DNA from: Campylobacter ureolyticus
Lineage (GTDB): Bacteria; Campylobacterota; Campylobacteria; Campylobacterales; Campylobacteraceae
DNA length: 64,000 bases
Direction of reading: 5' to 3'
Assembly: GCF_013372225.1 (NCBI RefSeq)
Contig: NZ_CP053832.1
Location: 310,001 to 374,000 of the forward strand
The position numbers and the translations under genes are program-made. Shown one piece after another: positions 47,787 through 54,763 of the stretch. Position 1 is the stretch's first letter, and the number at the start of each line of letters is the position of its first letter. A model generated the notes under the pieces. The model worked only from the letters and a program-made list of their open reading frames with translations. It ran no database searches and was not told the DNA's origin.

Positions 47787-48233
47787 TTAAATCTTTGCAA
47801 TAATTAAAGAAAGTATTGAATTTCTTAAAGATAAGAAAAATTTAGTGCCAACAGCATAACCAACAGAAACAAAAACTAAAGAAACAATAGGCTTAAATAA
47901 ATTTATAACATCATTTAAGGCTTGAAAAAACAAAGCAGATCCAAAAATGTCTCTTGTCAAGTTAGCAACTTCAGAACTTGTATTTTTAAAACTTAAAACA
48001 TTAATAAAATCATCTATAAAACCATAAGTTTCAAGTAAAATTTTAATTACTAAGCCATAATATAGAATAGTAATAGTAAGTATAAAACCATTTATCCAAA
48101 CAATAGCCCAATAAGTTACAAATTTAGTTAAAAACCATAATGCACCACTTTTTATAAATCTATATATAAAAAGTATGCCAGTAGCAATGCCAGAGATAAT
48201 ACTAGGTAAAGCACCAACTAAAGGTAAAGCCAT
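47787..48233 (-). CDS. Minor coat protein pVI-like (DUF2523-type)
   Basis: A 148-residue membrane protein with three or four hydrophobic helices (LPSIISGIATGILFIYRF, YWAIVWINGFILTITILYYG, IVSLVFVSVGYAVGTKFFL). The order pIII, pVI, pI is the filamentous phage standard, and the size and C-terminal helix (LRNSILSLIIAKI) fit the DUF2523 pVI-like family. It is 2 bases from zot. Confidence 0.72.
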   Translation of the reverse strand: MALPLVGALPSIISGIATGILFIYRFIKSGALWFLTKFVTYWAIVWINGFILTITILYYGLVIKILLETYGFIDDFINVLSFKNTSSEVANLTRDIFGSALFFQALNDVINLFKPIVSLVFVSVGYAVGTKFFLSLRNSILSLIIAKI

Positions 48234-48247
48234 TTATTTATCTCCTT

Positions 48248-49600
48248 TTAAAATATTTTAAATAGTGCAAAAATAACAAATCTTAAAAAAATATAAAAGA
48301 AAGTTACATAAAAAACAAGATAAGTAACGCTATTAATTTTACATATCATTTCACAAGGATTGATCTCTATTTGAATAGATTTAAAGCCTAAATTTAAAGG
48401 CTTGGAATATAAACAATTACAAGTTTTATAATTACTAATATTTACGCCTAAAGGATTTTTTAATTTAGATATTGCACTATCTAAACTACTTTTAAATTTC
48501 AATCCTTCATTTTTTATATCTTTAATAATTGTCTCAGTTGATTTTTTAATTTCAGACATTCCATCTGAAAGCTGTTTTAAAATATTTTCACCATCTTTAA
48601 CCTGAAAATCTAAATCTTTTTTATCAAAATCTTCATAATCCTTACTGTCTAAAAGATCGTCTAGCCTATCTTTAATTTTTTTTAAATTTTCATTGTTGAA
48701 ATCATTACCACTTGAATTGTCATCAGGCTTAGGAACTGGCGGAGTATCTGAATCATGGTCATAATCTCCACCTTTTCCATCATCTCCACCTTTTCCATCA
48801 TCTCCGCCTTTTCCATCATCTCCACCTTTTCCATCATCTCCACCTTTTCCATCATCTCCGCCTTTTCCATCATCTCCGCCTTTTCCATCATCTCCGCCTT
48901 TTCCATCATCAGGCTTATTATATGGATAATAAGAAGAGCAAACATCTTCATCAGATAAAGCAATAGAGCCAGTATCACATTCCAATACACAAGAATATTT
49001 ATCATCACAATAAGTTTTTTTATTAAAGGCATCATAACAATTAAGACCCAAAGAATTAGGATCATTAGTTATTACTGAATAAGTTTTTGAAGAGCCGAAT
49101 AAATTTATAGCTTCTTTAAAATTACCAAAGCCACCAGATAAACAAAGGTTAACATCACACTGTTTAGTTTCAGGGTTATAAATTTCATTTTCTTGACATT
49201 CTTTTATACACTGTCTAGAGCCTAAATCTATAATATAACCTTCAGGGCATTCAGTAAGACATCTATCAACTTCTTTTACAGAATAAGCTTTTAAATTTCC
49301 AGAATAAACATCATAATAAAAATAAGCTTTATTTATATGGTCGTAAAACTTTCCACCAGCATAACCACAATTACCAACATTATAATCTTCAATTAAATCA
49401 ACAACTATAAAACTTTGATTAGAATGTCGATAAGTACTAAAACATAACTGATCTGTATAGGCTTCATTGCGAGATGAAACAGATTCCCTTTTAGAACTAG
49501 TTAAATACTTATCATTTCTATCTTTTGGGGTGCAATCTGCAAAAAGATTAAAATTTAATAATATGAAAAATATAGATATAAATTTAAATATAGGTTTCAT
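48248..49600 (-). CDS. Adsorption/attachment protein pIII-like with GKGGD repeats
   Basis: A 450-residue protein with signal peptide (IFKFISIFFILLNFNLFADC) and many cysteines in the N-terminal half. A glycine-rich linker of eight GKGGD[D/Y] units lies near residues 232-279, then a coiled-coil-like part and a single C-terminal helix (LVFYVTFFYIFLRFVIFALF). pIII of Ff phages is built the same way: cysteine-rich receptor domains, glycine linkers, membrane anchor. The receptor is unknown. Its length and charge are unlike any host gene near it. Confidence 0.8.
   Translation of the reverse strand: MKPIFKFISIFFILLNFNLFADCTPKDRNDKYLTSSKRESVSSRNEAYTDQLCFSTYRHSNQSFIVVDLIEDYNVGNCGYAGGKFYDHINKAYFYYDVYSGNLKAYSVKEVDRCLTECPEGYIIDLGSRQCIKECQENEIYNPETKQCDVNLCLSGGFGNFKEAINLFGSSKTYSVITNDPNSLGLNCYDAFNKKTYCDDKYSCVLECDTGSIALSDEDVCSSYYPYNKPDDGKGGDDGKGGDDGKGGDDGKGGDDGKGGDDGKGGDDGKGGDDGKGGDYDHDSDTPPVPKPDDNSSGNDFNNENLKKIKDRLDDLLDSKDYEDFDKKDLDFQVKDGENILKQLSDGMSEIKKSTETIIKDIKNEGLKFKSSLDSAISKLKNPLGVNISNYKTCNCLYSKPLNLGFKSIQIEINPCEMICKINSVTYLVFYVTFFYIFLRFVIFALFKIF
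48765..48908 (-). repeat. Eight 18-bp tandem repeats in the pIII-like gene
   Basis: On the + strand the unit is ATCTCCRCCTTTTCCATC; only the R position varies. Each unit encodes GKGGD plus D or Y. The copies are almost identical, so recent expansion or contraction is likely, and the frame is preserved because 18 is a multiple of three. Confidence 0.92.
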
Positions 49601-49634
49601 TTGTAAAGCCTTAAGGATACTATAGAAAACATTT

Positions 49635-49763
49635 TTACCACTTTCTAGTAAAAAGAACTAAAACTAAAAAAAGGGAAACTGTCCCTAAATTAAAATAAAA
49701 AAATAAAGAGAAAAAATAATCAAAACTTTTAACACCTGTTAAGGTTAGAGCTGTAAATTCCAT
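49635..49763 (-). CDS. Tiny hydrophobic protein, minor coat candidate (42 aa)
   Basis: ATG at 49763, stop at 49635. A polar start (EFTALTLTGVKSFDYFF) is followed by one helix (NLGTVSLFLVLVLFTRKW). The leader contains AAGGAGATAAAAAA, a good ribosome site. Size and position fit pVII/pIX-type end-cap proteins of filamentous phages, but no sequence match is recognised. Confidence 0.6.
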   Translation of the reverse strand: MEFTALTLTGVKSFDYFFSLFFYFNLGTVSLFLVLVLFTRKW

Positions 49764-49778
49764 TTTTTTATCTCCTTA

Positions 49779-49913
49779 TTATTTTATTTGACTTATGAAA
49801 AGTAAAAGCATAAAAGTTAAAGTAAAACCGCATAAAATACCACTTAAAGCCATCATTTCATTATATTTATCTACGCTTAAACCTGTCATCTCTAAAATCT
49901 GCATAGAGTTCAT
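49779..49913 (-). CDS. Tiny hydrophobic protein, minor coat candidate (44 aa)
   Basis: ATG at 49913, stop at 49779. One helix (LSGILCGFTLTFMLLLFIS) after a polar start (NSMQILEMTGLSVDKYNEM). It is 15 bases from the next small gene and 9 from the previous one, so the three are one tight unit. Function inferred from position. Confidence 0.6.
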   Translation of the reverse strand: MNSMQILEMTGLSVDKYNEMMALSGILCGFTLTFMLLLFISQIK

Positions 49914-49922
49914 TTATAAGCC

Positions 49923-50039
49923 TTATTTGTGGAATAGATCTAACACAGCATTAATAATTTTTACACTAAATAAAGCTACAATAATCACAGCTATATAACT
50001 ATTAGTAAAAAGTATAAGTTTAGTTAGATCTATTCCCAT
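49923..50039 (-). CDS. Tiny hydrophobic protein, minor coat candidate (38 aa)
   Basis: ATG at 50039, stop at 49923. Sequence starts GIDLTKLILFTNSY, with one helix (IAVIIVALFSVKIINAVL). It lies directly downstream of the pVIII-like coat gene. By size and order it is a candidate end-cap protein; no similarity is recognised. Confidence 0.55.
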   Translation of the reverse strand: MGIDLTKLILFTNSYIAVIIVALFSVKIINAVLDLFHK

Positions 50040-50049
50040 AGTGCAACTC

Positions 50050-50286
50050 TTATCTGCCAAAAAGACCGATTACTCTTCTTACGCACCAAAAAGCACCAAG
50101 AGCACCAAGGATAATAGCTGCTCCGGACATAAATGGAGCAGGGTCAATAGATCCAGTCATTACACCAGTAGCAGGATCAACAGTTACACCAGCAGCGTTT
50201 GCACTAGATACACCAACTAAACCAGCCACAGCAAGTGTGCCAACTTTAGCTTTTGTTGATTTGAAAAAGTTTTTTAACTTATTCAT
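50050..50286 (-). CDS. Major coat protein (pVIII-like)
   Basis: A 78-residue precursor with a basic start (NKLKNFFKSTKAKVG), hydrophobic signal and AxA cleavage site (VSSANAA). The mature peptide of about 47 residues has an acidic start (VDPATGVMTGSIDPAPF), one helix (MSGAAIILGALGAFWCV) and a basic tail (RRVIGLFGR). This is exactly the plan of filamentous phage major coat proteins. AAAGGAG precedes the ATG. Confidence 0.88.
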   Translation of the reverse strand: MNKLKNFFKSTKAKVGTLAVAGLVGVSSANAAGVTVDPATGVMTGSIDPAPFMSGAAIILGALGAFWCVRRVIGLFGR

Positions 50287-50364
50287 ATCGAACTCCTTTA
50301 TTTGGATTTGAGTTTATTTTTATAAACTCTATCAAGCCTATTTTTTTAATAGGCTTTGTAGAAT

Positions 50365-50856
50365 TTATTTAGTAGTTTTAGGTTTTTCAAATTCATTAAT
50401 AAAAACTTGTAGATCAAAGTTTTCATCAATATTTACCTGAGAACAATTTTTAACGATATTTCTAACATTGTTTTTGAATTCAAAAACTGGCATTTCTTCA
50501 CCTACTGGTAAAGTGATGAACTTTTTACCTACAAAATTATCAGTAAAGAATTTCCTAACTTTATCGGCTGTGAGTTTTTGATCTAAAAGATATTGCATAG
50601 GAAATTTTACATATAAGGTTTTTACTGTTGCGTTATCTTGGCTTACTTCGCCTAATTCGTTTATGCTTTGATAAGTTGATTTATATGTTGATACTAATTG
50701 AAACCAAAAGGTTTTTTTACCTTGTTCATCTATATCGTTGCTAGAATTTGCTTGAATAGGGAAAAATGTTATATATGAAAATCTTTTGAACTGATTGTCA
50801 AAACTAAAGGTTAAATTTGTGTTTTTTTCGATGTAGTTTAAAACTGCACTTGACAT
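50365..50856 (-). CDS. ssDNA-binding protein candidate (pV-like)
   Basis: A soluble 163-residue protein, first gene of the leftward structural operon. No strong family motif is visible. Size, lack of membrane helices and position before pVIII fit the pV protein that coats phage single strands. Its middle is rich in beta-forming stretches (FWFQLVSTYKSTYQ, TLYVKFPMQYLL) and the C-terminus is acidic before a short basic end. Its own ribosome site is covered by an inverted repeat (see 50857-50975). Confidence 0.6.
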   Translation of the reverse strand: MSSAVLNYIEKNTNLTFSFDNQFKRFSYITFFPIQANSSNDIDEQGKKTFWFQLVSTYKSTYQSINELGEVSQDNATVKTLYVKFPMQYLLDQKLTADKVRKFFTDNFVGKKFITLPVGEEMPVFEFKNNVRNIVKNCSQVNIDENFDLQVFINEFEKPKTTK

Positions 50857-50975
50857 AGGATACTCCTTATTTTTATTTTTGATACTTTTAGATTTATTTT
50901 AAAGTAGGGCGGAGTATCCTTACCACCCTACTAAAAAGTTTAATGACTTTTTTAGGTCAATACCTTTTAAGGTAT
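50857..50975 (-). promoter_or_regulatory. Structured leader of the pV-like gene with possible ribosome-site switch
   Basis: Read leftward, the leader shows three hairpins: a seven-pair stem (50960-50975), an A5/T5 stem like a terminator (50933-50952) and a ten-pair stem (50903-50932). AGGATACTCC at 50857-50866 (containing the complement of the ribosome site) has a perfect inverted copy at 50911-50920 in the third hairpin. So the ribosome site can pair with upstream RNA, and that pairing competes with the third hairpin. Function is inference. Confidence 0.5.
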
Positions 50976-51216
50976 GTGCATAACTTAACGCCCCGTTATC
51001 TCCCTACAGATCTCTACTCTCTGGCGGAGTGGTCAGTTAAGGGTTAAATTTGCTTAAATTTGTTAGAATTGTGTTGAAATGATTAACAAAATTTAAGCTG
51101 ATAAAAGATTACGCACAACTATTGTGCAAATCTTTAAAAAGATATTACCTAATATTTTCTTAATGTATCCTTTATCCGCATAAATATTGTGCAAAAAATT
51201 TAAAATTTAAAGATAT
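50976..51216. promoter_or_regulatory. Divergent control region of the inovirus
   Basis: Lies between the leftward structural operon and the rightward repressor. It contains a long imperfect inverted repeat (CTTAAATTTGTTA at 51053-51065 and TTAACAAAATTTAAG at 51083-51097), a GCACAA/TTGTGC dyad (51113-51127), and a direct repeat ATTGTGCAAA at 51121-51130 and near 51187-51196. These are candidate operators. No clear TATAAT is visible for the leftward operon. Confidence 0.5.
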
Positions 51217-51423
51217 ATGCCTATGAATAGACAAGAATTAGCAAAGCTTTTAAATGTAAGTAGAAATACATTAACAAACTGGGAAAAAGAAAAACCCGAA
51301 TTAATAAGATTAATTAATCAAGGTTTGGCATTAGATGAGCAAATAGAAGAAACAAAAAAATACCTTGAAAAATTAGAAAACATAAAGCAAAGAGCATTAA
51401 TTTCTAAAAAGATAAATTTATAA
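51217..51423 (+). CDS. Small HTH repressor of the inovirus
   Basis: 68 residues: a helix-turn-helix (RQELAKLLNVSRNTLTNWEKE) followed by a helical tail that could dimerise (LDEQIEETKKYLEKLENIKQ). ATG 51217 or 51223 are both possible. It faces away from the structural operon across a region full of inverted repeats, the usual layout for a lysogeny regulator. Target sites are not proven. Confidence 0.75.
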   Translation: MPMNRQELAKLLNVSRNTLTNWEKEKPELIRLINQGLALDEQIEETKKYLEKLENIKQRALISKKINL

Positions 51424-51432
51424 AGGTAAAAA

Positions 51433-51981
51433 ATGAAAAAAGTATCCATATTTTTATTATTTATAGCATTATTAAAAGCACAAGATTATAGCCTAGATGT
51501 AGGAAAAGCTGTATCCGATGGAATGAAACAAGGAATTCAACTACTAGGTAAAGAAATGCTAAATATAGCAACTGGAAACAAGCAAGTTGATGAACAAAAA
51601 GAAAAAGAAAAATTTAAAGAAAAAATTAACAAATTCGATAATTTAAAAATTGAAGGTGAATGGACTTTAACAATGGATAGGGTAATAACAAGTTTTTTAA
51701 ATTATACGGCACAAGAATGGAAATTTAAATTTAAAAATGATAGATCGTTTTATATGTTTGATAAAAAACAAGATTACTTATGGAAATATGAAAACGATAA
51801 TATACAATTAGAAAGAATAAATAAAACAAAATGGGATAAAAACATAGAAATCAAATTTGAAGAATATAAAGGCGATTATTGTTACAAAGTTTCATACAAT
51901 GAAGCAGAAGCTACAATGTGTAAAACAAAAGGTGAAAGATTTAAAGATAAAAGTAAAGCTATAAAAATAGAAATGTATTAA
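51433..51981 (+). CDS. Secreted protein of unknown function, inovirus cargo
   Basis: A 182-residue exported protein with signal peptide (KKVSIFLLFIALLKAQD), an amphipathic helix (VSDGMKQGIQLLGKEMLNIA), a lysine/glutamate-rich linker and a C-terminal beta-rich domain (IEGEWTLTMDR, AQEWKFKFKNDRSFYMF, YCYKVSYNEAEATMCK) with two cysteines. The latter resembles small lipocalin-like beta sheets only in general pattern. It lies 9 bases after the repressor and outside the structural operon, so it is probably expressed in the lysogen. No family recognised. Confidence 0.6.
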   Translation: MKKVSIFLLFIALLKAQDYSLDVGKAVSDGMKQGIQLLGKEMLNIATGNKQVDEQKEKEKFKEKINKFDNLKIEGEWTLTMDRVITSFLNYTAQEWKFKFKNDRSFYMFDKKQDYLWKYENDNIQLERINKTKWDKNIEIKFEEYKGDYCYKVSYNEAEATMCKTKGERFKDKSKAIKIEMY

Positions 51982-52573
51982 TTTTTTTTACTGCTTACAT
52001 TAGTATATAAGGACACAAGAGCGGTGCTTTTGTTCGTGCGTCCGCAAAGCGTCCGCACTCACCCACGCACCGCACCGCCACCCTTAAATTTAAACTCAAA
52101 TTTTAAAAGGTTTTATTTTAGTTTTAATAGGTTTTTTAAGTTTAGTTTTAGTTTTGATTTTAGTTTTAATATTTTTTATTTTGTTTTCTTTTTGGGCGTT
52201 CCCCTACGGGTCGGGCTTTTCGCTTGTATCTTTTTCGCTGGGGCGAAAAAGGATACCGCTACAATCCCTAACGCGGGGTCTTAGTGCTTTTTATGGTCTT
52301 ATGAAAATTATAAATTTTTAAGTGAATTTATATTTTTTTAATTACGCTTGGTAGGGGCAGGCTTTATCCGTTCGTTCGCCAAGCGGGGGCGAACTCACCG
52401 CCTGCGGTGTGGCTTGTTTTTTAGGTGTCTAAAAAACTACGCCACGATTTGCGATATTGTCGCTTTGCTCCATCGCAAATCAAACACTTTTAGGAGGGAA
52501 AAGAGGGTTTTGTTTTTTAAAGTTACATAAGAAAAATAATATACAATAGATAAAAAATATTTATATGTGTAAT
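51982..52573. other. Candidate inovirus replication origin / packaging region
   Basis: A gene-free stretch with GC-rich islands far above the local average and several strong hairpins: GCGGTGC/GCACCGC near 52021-52070; a 13-pair stem at 52226-52256 with one bulged G; GTTCGCC/GGCGAAC at 52374-52394; CACCGC/GCGGTG at 52396-52409; and GATTTGCGAT/ATCGCAAATC at 52446-52481, all exact. A direct repeat GCGTCCGC-AAA-GCGTCCGC lies in the first. Filamentous phages keep their replication origins and packaging hairpin in such a region. The nick site is not identified. Confidence 0.65.
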
Positions 52574-52597
52574 GTTCAAGTCTCGCTGATCGCACCA
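52574..52597 (+). repeat. Second attachment site (tRNA-Leu 3' end copy)
   Basis: 24 bases identical to the tRNA 3' end at 43113-43136, without the rest of a tRNA. It is the right boundary of the complete prophage and at the same time the left boundary of the truncated second copy that follows. Confidence 0.85.
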
Positions 52598-52621
52598 TTA
52601 AAGAAAAAATTAAGAATACTT

Positions 52622-53222
52622 CTAATAAATGCTTACATCTCTTTTAAAATTATCATTTTGATTAGCAAGAAATTTAACATATCTATTAAAAACCATTTCA
52701 GTAGTATTATGTCCTAGTATATGGGCTAATTCGTGCGGTGTTAATATTCCTTTTTTTAATATATTTGTTGCAAATGTGTGTCTAGTAGTATATAAATTTC
52801 TAAATTCTAAGTTTAGTTTTTTTAGTATGGGCTGCCAGTAATATTTTATTAATGCCCTTGATCCAGTATAAGGCTTATTATATTGAGTTTTAAAAATGTA
52901 GTCTTTACTTTTGTTATAAATTTTATACTTTTCTAAAACCTTATAAAGATCATCAAATATAGGAATACTTCTTATACTTCCTATTGTTTTTGGGCTATGC
53001 TCTCCAAATTGACCCCTTGTAGATTTTATATAAATTACTCTTTTTTCATAATCAATTAGATTAAATTTCAATGCTAAGATCTCGCCAGTTCTCATTCCTG
53101 TATAAAAAGCAATACATAAATAAAGATAAAATCTTTCATCTTTTTTCTTAGCTAATTTTAAAATTGATTTAACTTCTAAATCATTAAAAGGCTTTATTAT
53201 TGGCTTAGCTGGGGGTTTGGGT
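52622..53222 (-). pseudogene. Truncated second integrase (remnant of a tandem inovirus)
   Basis: The frame encodes the C-terminal 200 residues of an integrase nearly the same as the one at 43161 (KPPAKPIIKPFNDLEVKSIL to VSIY). Differences include Arg to Gly in KKGILTPHEL and scattered silent changes. All catalytic residues except the N-terminal domain remain. Similarity to the first copy stops sharply near 53222, where host DNA begins. ATG 53095 would give 157 residues. This is a remnant of another element in tandem. Confidence 0.88.
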
Positions 53223-53344
53223 CTAGAAAAATCGAATATATATTAAATTTACAATATATACATATAAATATTTATTATAAATAAATAATAAAAATGATAA
53301 AATTAGCTGGATGTTTTAAATAAATAAAAATTAGGAGGAGTAAA

Positions 53345-54175
53345 ATGCGAAAATTGTCAATCGTTTTTTTATTAAGTTTGTTGGTTTGTCAACTCTATGC
53401 AAATTCTCTAAATGAGATTTTATCAAAAAAAGAGATTAGAATTGGCGTTAGAAAAGATTTTCCACCACTTGGCTTGTTAAAAGATGGAAAGCTTGAAGGT
53501 TTTGAAATTTTACTTGCAGAAAAAATAGGCAATAGAATTTTAAATAATCAAGGCAATGTAGTTTTTGTGCCAATAAGCGGTAAGGAAAGAATTCCTATGC
53601 TTAAAGAAAATCAAATAGATCTTGCAATAGCGGGTATGGCTATAACACAGCAAAGAGAAGAGGAAATTGATTTTTCCACCCCATATCTAACAACAAATAT
53701 GTCTATAGTTTCGAAAAAATCAAAACAAATTAAAAAATTATCTGATTTTAAAGGTAAAACATTGCTCGTTGTCCCTGGTACAACCTCAAGTGAATATGTT
53801 GATAAAGAAAAATTAATGTTTTCAGATATAAATATAAAATCGTGCACAGGATTGCAGGATTGTTTTGATAAGTTAAAGTCTGGAGAAGCTGATGGATATT
53901 TTCATGCTGTTTTAGCTCTTGGGGTTTTGCCAGTTTTAGATTCAAATTACGAGTTGAGTGTTAAAATGGTGGGCAATACAGATATGGTTGCTGTAGGAGT
54001 AGAAAAGGGAAATACTGAATTATTAAAAGCTGTAAATAAGGAGATTTTAAATCTTGCAAAAGAAGATTTTTTCAAAGACGCTTATAATAACACTTTCAAG
54101 GTATATTATCGTGGGCTTTTAGATAAAAAATATTTTCTCCTAGATGATATTTATAATTTTCTAATGACTAATTAG
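53345..54175 (+). CDS. Periplasmic amino-acid-binding protein (SBP_bac_3)
   Basis: A 276-residue family 3 solute-binding protein with signal peptide (KLSIVFLLSLLVCQLYA), then IRIGVRKDFPPLGLLKDGKLEGFEI, the ligand-site DLAIAGMAITQQREEEIDFSTPY and the second lobe LSDFKGKTLLVVPGTTSSEY. No permease or ATPase gene is next to it, so it is an orphan that may serve a transporter elsewhere or act as an adhesin-like receptor. AGGAGG gives a strong ribosome site. Two cysteines in the second lobe (IKSCTGLQDCFDK) probably form a disulfide. Confidence 0.88.
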   Translation: MRKLSIVFLLSLLVCQLYANSLNEILSKKEIRIGVRKDFPPLGLLKDGKLEGFEILLAEKIGNRILNNQGNVVFVPISGKERIPMLKENQIDLAIAGMAITQQREEEIDFSTPYLTTNMSIVSKKSKQIKKLSDFKGKTLLVVPGTTSSEYVDKEKLMFSDINIKSCTGLQDCFDKLKSGEADGYFHAVLALGVLPVLDSNYELSVKMVGNTDMVAVGVEKGNTELLKAVNKEILNLAKEDFFKDAYNNTFKVYYRGLLDKKYFLLDDIYNFLMTN

Positions 54176-54182
54176 TAAATGA

Positions 54183-54221
54183 TATGTCATAAATCATTTC
54201 AAATTTATGGTTTATGACATA
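54183..54221. terminator. Long inverted repeat between convergent genes
   Basis: TATGTCATAAATCAT (54183-54197) and ATGGTTTATGACATA (54207-54221) pair over 15 positions with a single G-T. It lies between convergent genes but lacks a T-run, so it may protect 3' ends or bind a protein rather than end transcription. Confidence 0.55.
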
Positions 54222-54279
54222 AATTCATCTATCAAAATATTAAATAATCAGATATTTTCATTTTAATTAATAAATAAAA

Positions 54280-54639
54280 TCAAAACTCATCTTTTGCGTT
54301 AAATCCTGCTGAATTATCCCACGCAAGTTTTGCACCTGCAAGTAAATGAAAATGAAGATGCATAACTTCTTGTCCGCCATTTTCTCCGCAGTTATTTATA
54401 AGTCTATATCCTGTTTTATCAACGCCCATTTTTTTAGCAACTTCTTGGATAAATTCAGTCATTTTAACCATAATTTTTGGATCTGTTTCTTGAAAGTTTT
54501 TATAGCATTTTTTTGGGATTATTAATATATGGATTGGAGCTTTTGGGTTTATATCGTGAAATGCTAAAAATTCATCATTTTCTAAAACTTTATTACTAGG
54601 AATTTCTCCATCAACTATTTTTTCAAAAATATTTTTCAT
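54280..54639 (-). CDS. hinT: HIT-family nucleotide hydrolase
   Basis: A 119-residue HIT protein with the signature VMHLHFHLLAG (HxHxHxx) near residue 100. It starts with IFEKIVDGEIPSNKVLENDEFLAFHDINPKAP, the family N-terminus. It hydrolyses adenosine phosphoramidates or similar compounds. It stands leftward beside the pheS-pheT operon, as in C. jejuni as far as I recall. Confidence 0.92.
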   Translation of the reverse strand: MKNIFEKIVDGEIPSNKVLENDEFLAFHDINPKAPIHILIIPKKCYKNFQETDPKIMVKMTEFIQEVAKKMGVDKTGYRLINNCGENGGQEVMHLHFHLLAGAKLAWDNSAGFNAKDEF

Positions 54640-54763
54640 GCCAATACCTTTTTTGTAAATTTAGGGTATTATAACCAAAATTACGGAATTTAGGAGAAAT
54701 TTTACTTTTAATTTAAACAAATTTAGATAAAATCTACAAAAATATTTATCACAAGGAATAAAA

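Larger units (their letters stand above)
43113..52573. mobile_element. Inovirus (filamentous phage) prophage in tRNA-Leu
   Basis: About 9.5 kb between two copies of the tRNA 3' end. The leftward genes follow the inovirus plan: pV-like, pVIII-like, three tiny hydrophobic proteins, pIII-like, pVI-like, pI (Zot), pIV (secretin), pII (HUH replication), integrase. Rightward are a repressor, a secreted cargo gene and the origin region. The presence of its own secretin and Zot ATPase means it could export particles itself. As I recall, it belongs with the Zot-encoding prophages known from Campylobacter concisus and C. ureolyticus. Confidence 0.88.

Noticed and set aside
48765..48908. CRISPR-like regular repeats
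   Set aside because: The 18-base units are directly adjacent with no spacers and lie in a coding frame.
48755..48958. Rightward frame made of ISAFSII-type repeats
   Set aside because: It is the antisense reading of the GKGGD repeat in the pIII-like gene; no ribosome site or known family.
49795..49998. 67-codon rightward frame in the phage coat region
   Set aside because: It lies opposite two small leftward coat candidates that have better spacing and membrane pattern.
52024..52530. Two rightward frames in the GC-rich phage region
   Set aside because: Their translations are low-complexity or arginine-rich readings of hairpin DNA, without ribosome sites.
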